The position numbers and the translations under genes were made by a program. Of a stretch of DNA of 14,381 nucleotides, positions 8,501 through 11,786 are shown piece by piece. The notes beneath the pieces were generated by a model, which was not told the origin of the DNA, did not search any database, and saw only the letters and a program-made list of their open reading frames with translations. The first letter of the stretch is position 1; the number at the start of each line of letters is the position of its first letter. The DNA lies in NCBI GenBank assembly GCA_040757115.1, contig JBFLYA010000092.1, forward strand, positions 1 to 14,381, read 5' to 3'. The stretch comes from a bacterium. GTDB lineage: Bacteria; UBA9089; CG2-30-40-21; SBAY01.

Positions 8501-9952
8501 ATAATTAAAAGACGGCATATCATCACTACCGATATTTTTAAAAAACCAGACATTGCCCGGGTCATCACCAATCAAAAGGTCTTTTTTACCATCTTCATCC
8601 AAATCAAACATAAAAGGAGCTGACATTTGTCCTATATCAACACTGAGAGATTGAGTACCCCATCCTCTTCCTCCATTATATAGTATAGTGCTATTATCAC
8701 CTACTGTCCAACTATGAGTACCATATTTACAGAATACAGAGTATAGGTTACTGGTCACGCCAGCATTTTTACTCTCCCAGGTATCATTATTATATTGTAA
8801 GATAGTTCCATTTGCTCCTACTGCCCAACCGTTATTCGCATCGGCAAAATGAACAGAGTATAGGTTAGTAGTGACAGTAGAAGGATAGGGAGCCCAGACA
8901 TTATTGAAATATCGTAAAATTGTTCCATTTGCACCTACAGCCCACATAGTAGTTGTTTCTGGTAGTCTGGTGATTGAGTATAAATCGGTGACATTAATAG
9001 TCACGGCTGTCCAGGTAACTCCACCATCAGTAGTCTGGAGGATAGTACCAGTGGTATTATCCTTTCTTTCCCCAACTATCCAGCCGGTTTTTGCATCTGT
9101 GAAGAAGACAGAGTGAAGGTCCTCAGTGACATCAGAAGTTTGTGTTGTCCAGCTTCCATTAGCATAATGTAAAATAGTTCCTCTATCTCCAACTGCCCAG
9201 CCGTTATTAGAATCAACAAAAAAGACCGAATGCAAATTTGTTGCTGTGCCAAATGTTCTACTTTCCCAGATAGGTGTATTTTGTGCCGCCGGGATGTAAT
9301 AATGAAGGATGGTGTTGTTATTACCGACTGCCCAGCCTTCATTTGAATTAAGGAAATAGACGCTATTTATATTTTGATTGATGTTACTTTGTTGAGGCAT
9401 CCAGGTGTTGCCACCATCAATAGTTTGGAATATGACGCCATTATCTCCAACTATCCACCCTGTTGTCGGACTGATAAAATGGACACCTCTTAAGGTCTGA
9501 TTTGCCAGTGATATTTCAGTTGGTGTGCCAACAAAAGGTGGATTAGCCTGCATTGGAAAGCGTGTAATTGTGCCATACTCATTCCCAACAATTAAATCGA
9601 GTAAGTCATTCTTATCAAAATCAATAACAAAAGGAGTAGCAAATTTACCAACATTTATCGGTTGTTGATTGGAGGCAAATTGAACTTGAACACCGGTGTT
9701 AAAGGTAGGATTAAACTCTGTGCCTGTATTGCGAAAAAACCAGACATAACCTTCTTTATCACCAACGACTAAATCTCTTAGCCCATCTCTATCCCAATCG
9801 AGCTGAGCCGGGGTAGCATTCCAGCCAATATCTAATTCATAGGTCTGGAGATAACTCCCTCCCTCTTTAAATACAGGCATAGAGGCAAAACAAACTTGCA
9901 TTATCCCGAAGACTAACAAGGCTGTAGTTGAAAAAAGGGCTTTTGGGTTCAT
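2540..9952 (-). CDS. giant secreted multi-propeller/DUF11 surface protein
   Basis: The 2470-residue protein is probably exported and displayed on the cell surface. Positions are approximate. A signal peptide covers 1-24. Two FG-GAP/VCBS units with DxDxDGxxDLxVG calcium-type loops span about 37-137. Seven Ycf48/BNR-like units (core GWAVGxNGTI) span 152-430, enough for a closed 7-blade propeller. Eight more FG-GAP units span 436-906. Two DUF11 domains span 907-1160. Eight PQQ-like units (SSPAxxxGxxYxGSxDG) span 1167-1512. Four DUF11 domains span 1513-2115; the last contains an insert at about 1947-2055. A fibronectin-III-like domain follows (2116-2220), then a beta-rich domain with EIPTGAF that recalls ZU5 (2221-2378). 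The end (2380-2470) is a sorting-type domain starting VIVYPNPF and closing with GVYIYII and GKVAIIK. ATG at 9952 is preferred over TTG at 9955, with AAGGA 9 nt upstream. A function in adhesion or surface-layer building is inferred. No enzymatic active site was seen. Confidence 0.9.
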   Translation of the reverse strand: MNPKALFSTTALLVFGIMQVCFASMPVFKEGGSYLQTYELDIGWNATPAQLDWDRDGLRDLVVGDKEGYVWFFRNTGTEFNPTFNTGVQVQFASNQQPINVGKFATPFVIDFDKNDLLDLIVGNEYGTITRFPMQANPPFVGTPTEISLANQTLRGVHFISPTTGWIVGDNGVIFQTIDGGNTWMPQQSNINQNINSVYFLNSNEGWAVGNNNTILHYYIPAAQNTPIWESRTFGTATNLHSVFFVDSNNGWAVGDRGTILHYANGSWTTQTSDVTEDLHSVFFTDAKTGWIVGERKDNTTGTILQTTDGGVTWTAVTINVTDLYSITRLPETTTMWAVGANGTILRYFNNVWAPYPSTVTTNLYSVHFADANNGWAVGANGTILQYNNDTWESKNAGVTSNLYSVFCKYGTHSWTVGDNSTILYNGGRGWGTQSLSVDIGQMSAPFMFDLDEDGKKDLLIGDDPGNVWFFKNIGSDDMPSFNYGFRMNVGSQAVTGTATNFIDVGQFAMPQVADWNGDGTKDLIIGNGEGNVFLFKGVVTSGTNTQGLIPLIGNRILTFEPGQKIKVGNLDIDVGQRAAPLVMDWNKDGGLDLLVGVECGSIHVFLNDYPYQPPQFSFSSKVQGPPSPLQIGVYSTPAIIDFNNDHRKDLLVGDENGFVTLFLNSGTDKEPIFTGGYELKVYGTSAEKGTFTENMDVGGLARPFPIDWNNDGKKDLIGGNNLGQVIYFKNIQSDNAPLFATGIIIQAGSPTTNLDVGDNATPVVVDWNNDDKKDLVVGNKSGNVLLYLNTGTDVNPSFGSPTSPGEIDIGNNAIPFVVDYNGDHKKDLVIGDFDGFITVFLNIGTDKDPILDKGRKLRIEGQGDIDVGKNAAPWVVDYDNSCSLDLIVGNKAGFVNLFLSCGIVDLDITKSVDKTYASPQDILTYTIEYGNRGNFNASNVEIIDDIPALTELVEPAEGENIDTILYATNTNGVWTEIFSTQATRIKWIRNELLQGNIGQKLRFKVRLGTGSITNYATIKSDQTYLQRSNIATTSVKQAPTPDFSTAQKSVYPEGEVLPGTVLTFTIKYKNTGNGTATNVVIEDRIDAKLCSITNISNNGVYVGATITWNLGDILPEHGGQVSFNATVRAPLPAGTITNQGSIIEGTRTLPWLTNKVSVTTPESNSESDDWPMFHFNLAHEGYDFREVIRPPLQVKWSTKTSSSILSSPIIADGKLYIASMDNKVYVFNVQTESLTGSFSTNAYINSTPAIVRDRLYTADSNGWIYCWSTNPELKWAKQLGENVHLSSPAVSEGILYIGGRNGRLYALSIVDGEQKWVYPTGGEIQSSPAVVNGRVYFGSADGNLYCLTTSGDFKWRFGTVGAIFSSPAVKDGVVYVASDDNYIYAIDAYSGNEKWKYKTNDKVHSSPAIANQVIFCGANDGYLYAINKDGKLKWAHLIGTKIESSPAVANGVVYFGANDGYVYGLDVDIGTELWKYYTGPNQIYSSPAIVEGILYIASSDGTLYAFTSCADFSNSNLNKKLNSPIGTVKPGDEITYTIKFYNEGLGKATNFKITDTLNQYLQFGTATNQYLQLGTATNGTYSKRVVTWNIGTIGANSGGSVYLRVKVGTNTPNDTLIDNIATFTWDTSSGTSSKDTNKVTNRVITEIITLRKVVNIQGDKVKPDDTLIYTISYTNNGSNTLTGVNIVDQLTSHLTNITPMNNGQYNKGTITWQIGNINPSGSGYVQFNSRVVPKLPNGTPIPNNTAVFNSNQISTPILAKPGTLTILSPDFGSSSKTCSGSFIPDNVLTYTINYINTSSLSATGVEIWDVVDEHLTVETLSNNGEYNQNNRTIKWNLGQRNTPGSVSFKARIKMPLANGTLIKNKATIKADFMPDCVTNEVIGTVTSIPEFRYSTKDVSPQDGIPLNKILTYTINYRNTGLMDAENVEIIDSLDPYLSVATLTSYAEVISGVGILNLNVHHGWTQFDKGGVDGNITIVTSSGTYTASINDFSRVQELIENINTNMTAKVNISYDSNTDRFTLQSLNGCIINLQESGTNPFWTSIKIPTGIYCSGNYSNGTITWNIGKVTVGGSGSVTFKAMVIGTPTKVSNQAEITFAGTMSVTNEVTNTIDLTPPAIGLPPTEGSLTTDFDADMDGNYTVYWQGWDDAQSGIALYELQESLDMINWTTLSNAIPGNTEYFEITNRTKGKTYYYRLRAMNLVGTWSDFCNYSDGIRIVDQLEVVNPATKTIIALNNPQKGILSNLESGQTVIEIPTGAFNSTVTFTIRQVDPPQTDLSKASPIISSILSNSGRELLALEKDYYGKGTQPVTGKSLIITLPYSDPDMKNEDDDLAYRIYRLAGDHFELVAGKQIVDKDKDLVTAYEVNQLSIFVVAAPITNLKSVIVYPNPFKLREGHKEVKFYNLSGKVNLWIYNIAGELVFNKDDITDNPYFWPIVNNAGERIASGVYIYIITNEKGEKVSGKVAIIK
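3785..4115 (-). other. flagellin-hook-IN-like insert inside the sixth DUF11 domain
   Basis: Inside the giant protein, the sixth DUF11 domain begins normally (LTYTINYRNTG, VEIIDSLDPYLSVATL) and ends normally (NGTITWNIGKV, GSVTFKAMV), but about 105 residues separate the two halves. The insert has GGVDGNITIVTSSGTYTA, SINDFSRVQELIENINTN, VNISYDSNTDRFTLQS and FWTSIKIPTGIY. This order (beta-hairpin, then an xxLIxxIN helix, then a YDSxTDRFTL strand) resembles the Flagellin_IN motif of FliD and some flagellins. The match is by eye and remote. Confidence 0.5.
5217..5276. repeat. 30-bp in-frame tandem duplication in the giant gene
   Basis: Units 5217-5246 and 5247-5276 are identical except for two bases. 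They encode a doubled 10-residue segment (NQYLQFGTAT then NQYLQLGTAT) within the third DUF11 domain, extending a loop without breaking the frame. Confidence 0.9.
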
Positions 9953-9987
9953 CAATTCTATTCCTTCTGGAAATATCCAGCTATCGT

Positions 9988-10237
9988 AAGCGGTAACTCT
10001 TCACCGCAGAGACACAGAGACGCAGAGAAAAACACACCCCTACCCCCTCTCAAGAGGGGAAAATCTATGGACGAGAGGCACACCAATCTGGCTTGCCTGC
10101 TGAAGATTCGGCAAGCAGGCCTTATGTATTTCAATAGCTGCACCAATAATCTTTTCTGTTATCTGATTTATTTCTACGTCTTCTCTCTGTTCCTCTGCGT
10201 CTCTGCGGTAAAGGATTACCCTGAACGGTTACCGCTT
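9988..10237. mobile_element. 250-bp MITE-like element, copy 1 (short end left, long end right)
   Basis: The outermost 10 bp are exact inverted repeats (AAGCGGTAAC at 9988-9997, GTTACCGCTT at 10228-10237). Inside them lie ACCGCAGAGAC-type sequences, direct at 10003-10028 and inverted at 10182-10208. The right end carries an extra stretch of about 12 bp (around 10210-10221) absent from the left, so the ends are asymmetric. The left end matches the right end of the element at 11178-11428, and the right end matches that element's left end, so the two are the same type in opposite orientation. The core is unrelated to that of the other copy and contains small hairpins (10044-10059, 10091-10116). 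No open reading frame in it looks real. It lies 35 bp upstream of the giant gene start. Transposition is inferred. Confidence 0.55.
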
Positions 10238-10312
10238 TTTTTAGCTAAAAAATGGCTCAATGCTGACAACTGATGGTTGACTGCTGAACGCTTAGCAATA
10301 GTTAGATACATA

Positions 10313-10416
10313 GAGGTTAAAAGACAGAGGTCAGAAGACAGAAATCAAAGGTTAGAAGACAGATATTAAGGTAATACTTTTAAAATCTGACTTCTGACAT
10401 CTGATATCTAATTTCT
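10313..10416. repeat. purine-rich GACAGA repeats with an inverted pyrimidine-rich arm
   Basis: AGACAG recurs three times in 10322-10363 with spacing of 14-21 bp. TCAGAAGACAGA (10331-10342) can pair with TCTGACTTCTGA (10386-10397) at 11 of 12 positions. The stretch carries no coding signal and appears to be low-complexity repeat material. Confidence 0.45.
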
Positions 10417-10422
10417 GTAATC

Positions 10423-10451
10423 AGTATACAATATTGTTATAAAAAAGTCAA
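10423..10451 (-). promoter_or_regulatory. sigma70-type promoter without an adjacent gene
   Basis: Read on the minus strand, TTGACT (10446-10451) is separated by exactly 17 nt from TATACT (10423-10428). An A/T tract lies upstream of the -35, and a further block at 10471-10494 matches the one upstream of the promoter at 11650-11678 at the same 19-nt distance. No start codon lies at the expected leaderless position. It may be left over from a deleted gene, or it may now drive the giant gene through a leader of about 460 nt containing the 250-bp element. Confidence 0.6.
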
Positions 10452-10511
10452 GATTAAAAAAGTTTTTTTTGTAATCGGTCAGTTATTTTGGGGGAATGAA
10501 CATTAACCTAC

Positions 10512-10545
10512 GGAGGACAAAGCAATGAAAATAGTAGGTAAGTAG
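10512..10545 (+). pseudogene. ribosome binding site and six-codon gene remnant
   Basis: GGAGG (10512-10516) stands 8 nt before ATG (10525-10527), ideal translation-start geometry. Only six codons follow (M-K-I-V-G-K) before TAG at 10543. The reading frame is cut where a GTAGGTAA repeat begins. This looks like the start of a gene whose body has been replaced by repeat sequence; a leader peptide or chance is also possible. Confidence 0.35.
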
Positions 10546-10649
10546 GTAGTAGGTAAGTAGGAAAGGGATAAAGGATGTGCACGGTATTCCTCTTGTGGGG
10601 GCAATGTCTCCCCCTTTCCTACTTTCCTACTCTCCTACTTCCTACTTTC
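10532..10649. repeat. long imperfect inverted repeat of GTAGG/CCTAC units
   Basis: Tandem GTAGGTAA-type units at 10532-10567 are mirrored by CCTACTT-type units at 10612-10649. The inner arms AAGTAGGAAAGGG (10555-10567) and CCCTTTCCTACTT (10612-10624) are perfect complements of 13 bp around a loop of about 44 nt. No T-tract marks it as a terminator. Confidence 0.6.
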
Positions 10650-10692
10650 AGGAGAATCCCCATTTCACTGACTCCTTATAATAATCTATGCA

Positions 10693-10786
10693 GGGTTAAC
10701 CCGTCGGACAGATCAAACAGACAAGTAAAGTGCATTTTATGCACCATTCTGTTAGATTAACACAAAACTGGTGCGTCCAACGCACC
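10693..10786. repeat. cluster of three short palindromes
   Basis: The palindromes are GGGTTAACCC (10693-10702), GTGCAT-TTT-ATGCAC (10730-10744) and GGTGCGT-CCA-ACGCACC (10770-10786). The last is a compact hairpin of 7 bp with a 3-nt loop and resembles palindromic dispersed repeats seen in many bacterial genomes. No gene is nearby on the plus strand. A role as protein-binding sites or RNA hairpins is open. Confidence 0.45.
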
Positions 10787-10829
10787 TTACTCAAACTTAA
10801 ACTTGCACCGGATTGGATGAAAAGATTTT

Positions 10830-11177
10830 TTATTCTTCTAACATCTTCTTTATCTTTTCTTTGCCCAGAAGATTTATAAAATTTTTCAATAGGTTCTCTT
10901 CGCCAAGGCTGCGAATTACTCTCTCTTCACCAAGGCTGCGAATTACCTTCTCCTCGCCAATCCCTTGCACAAATTTATCTACCCCAACTATTTCTGCTAA
11001 TTCCCTGATTATGTCAGGTCTATCTGCTAATGTCTGTGGCACTAATCTTACCTCCTCCTTAAATTCGTCAGGATGTAAATATAATCCTGCTTCTATTACA
11101 TCAGAAAATTCCTCTGTTTTTTCTTTCCCTATCCCTTTGACCAACTCCTTTATTAATCCCCCAGAAGTAAATAAAAT
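10830..11177 (-). pseudogene. C-terminal fragment of a broken nuclease-like gene
   Basis: Read from 11177 the frame gives TILFTSGGLIKELVKGIGKE and continues to TAA at 10830-10832, about 115 codons. The frame is already open at the edge of the 251-bp element, and the first upstream stop (11187-11189) lies inside that element, so the natural start is missing. TTG at 11144 could in principle restart translation. The sequence is a soluble helical domain rich in Glu, Lys and Leu (DEFKEEVRLVPQTL, IIRELAEIVGVDKF), then 9-residue repeats GEExVIRSL, then a basic tail. I infer it is the remainder of the gene whose N-terminus is at 11429-11642: same strand, correct order, both cut at the element borders. 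An unrelated partial gene cannot be excluded. Confidence 0.6.
10905..10958. repeat. 27-bp in-frame tandem repeat
   Basis: AAGGCTGCGAATTAC occurs at 10905-10919 and 10932-10946, with a 27-bp period. It encodes consecutive 9-residue units of the form VIRSLGEE(K/R) in the C-terminal fragment. A third, diverged unit follows (GEENLLKNF). Confidence 0.75.
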
Positions 11178-11428
11178 CGTAACCGTTCAGGTAATCCTTT
11201 ACCGCAGAGACGCAGAGAAACAGAGAGGAAAATATCTTTTTTTTCGTATTTTTCTCGCATTTTTCGCTGTTTAAAAAGGCTTAAAAACAGTTAGTCAAAA
11301 GTAAGTATTAAAAGATTAATAAACAACGAAAGACCCGAAATGCACACAAAAAAAGGAAATTTCTGTCTCTGGTGAATAGATTTTAATTTTTTCTCTGCGT
11401 CTCTGCGTCTCTGCGGTGAACGGTTACG
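11178..11428. mobile_element. 251-bp MITE-like element, copy 2, interrupting a gene
   Basis: The terminal inverted repeats CGTAACCGTTCA (11178-11189) and TGAACGGTTACG (11417-11428) are exact over 12 bp. They continue into ACCGCAGAGACGCAGAGA at both ends, with the left end carrying the extra 11-12 bp block. The left end is nearly identical over about 50 bp to the inverted right end of copy 1. The right end matches the left end of copy 1 at about 37 of 40 positions. The core differs from copy 1 and is AT-rich and noncoding. Both flanks are fragments of one apparent gene and both reading frames terminate inside the element. No clear target duplication is visible, and part of the gene seems lost. 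Confidence 0.6.
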
Positions 11429-11642
11429 GCGATTTATATTCAATGATATTGTAATCAGTAAATGATTGGAAAACCAAAGGCAAGGAATTAACATCAGTAC
11501 CTTTCTCCTTCTTAATGACGATTATATCTATCTTCAGCGGAGCTTTACCAACCTCAACCTCTGTTTCTACCCTAAAGCCTTTTGGTTCAAATAATGCCTT
11601 TAATGTTTGAGACAAGAAATGATGCCACTGTTTCTTTTCCAT
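11429..11642 (-). pseudogene. N-terminal fragment of a PD-(D/E)XK nuclease-like protein
   Basis: The fragment begins at ATG 11640-11642 and reads about 71 codons before entering the element, where TAA follows one codon later. It contains KIDIIVIKK with D39 and IIEYKS with E68-x-K70. Together these give the D...ExK catalytic pattern of PD-(D/E)XK nucleases such as the Rpn/transposase-31-like group. The cut falls directly after the catalytic Lys, so the rest of the fold is missing and the product should be inactive. The start has no Shine-Dalgarno sequence, but a near-consensus promoter ends 7 nt upstream, implying a leaderless message. The nuclease assignment rests on a short stretch and is tentative. 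Confidence 0.6.
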
Positions 11643-11649
11643 ACAAGAG

Positions 11650-11678
11650 AGTATACATCAAAGAAAGGGTTATGTCAA
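11650..11678 (-). promoter_or_regulatory. near-consensus sigma70-type promoter, leaderless
   Basis: Read on the minus strand, TTGACA (11673-11678) and TATACT (11650-11655) are separated by exactly 17 nt. Only 7 nt lie between the -10 box and the ATG at 11642, so transcription would begin at or beside the start codon. An A/T tract upstream could act as an UP element. A block at 11698-11719 also occurs before the second promoter at 10423-10451, with three mismatches and one gap, which suggests a shared upstream site. Confidence 0.7.
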
Positions 11679-11762
11679 CTGTAATTTTTGTTTTTTGGTA
11701 ATGAGTCAGTCATTTGGGGTAAGTGCGGATTTCAGATTGTGTCCTAATATAACCTGATTTTC

Positions 11763-11783
11763 ATTTCTCTGCGCCTTTGTGGT
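11763..11783. repeat. diverged partial copy of the CGCAGAGA dispersed repeat
   Basis: TTTCTCTGCGCCTTTGTGGTA is a degenerate version of the short end of the two MITE-like elements, in the same orientation as the one at 11387-11426. It lies 3 bp from the alaS stop codon. It has no partner end, so it is a solo end or relic. Confidence 0.55.
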
Positions 11784-11786
11784 AAA

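Noticed and set aside
9076-9342. 88-codon minus-strand frame within the giant gene
   Set aside because: It is a shadow frame of the Ycf48-like repeats, which have consistent protein-level periodicity in the main frame.
9958-10146. 62-codon minus-strand frame next to the giant gene
   Set aside because: It lies mostly within the 250-bp repeat element; its translation (SASLCLCGE and similar) is the usual by-product of CGCAGAGA repeats, not a protein.
10067-10273. 68-codon plus-strand frame
   Set aside because: It crosses the element core and its right terminal repeat, has no ribosome binding site, and shows no protein-like pattern.
10575-10760. 61-codon plus-strand frame starting at ATG
   Set aside because: It runs through the CCTAC inverted-repeat arm and a palindrome; composition follows the repeats and no SD precedes it.
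10813-11274. 153-codon plus-strand frame
   Set aside because: It is antisense to the C-terminal nuclease fragment, whose frame has a far better amino-acid pattern, and it ends in repeat sequence.
9988-11428. CRISPR array suggested by repeated CGCAGAGA-type sequences
   Set aside because: The repeats are in inverted pairs about 200 bp apart with no regular spacers and no cas genes nearby.
11291-11494. 67-codon minus-strand frame inside the 251-bp element
   Set aside because: It joins AT-rich element core to an out-of-frame part of the nuclease fragment; translation of the repeat (RRRDAEKK) is a known artefact type.
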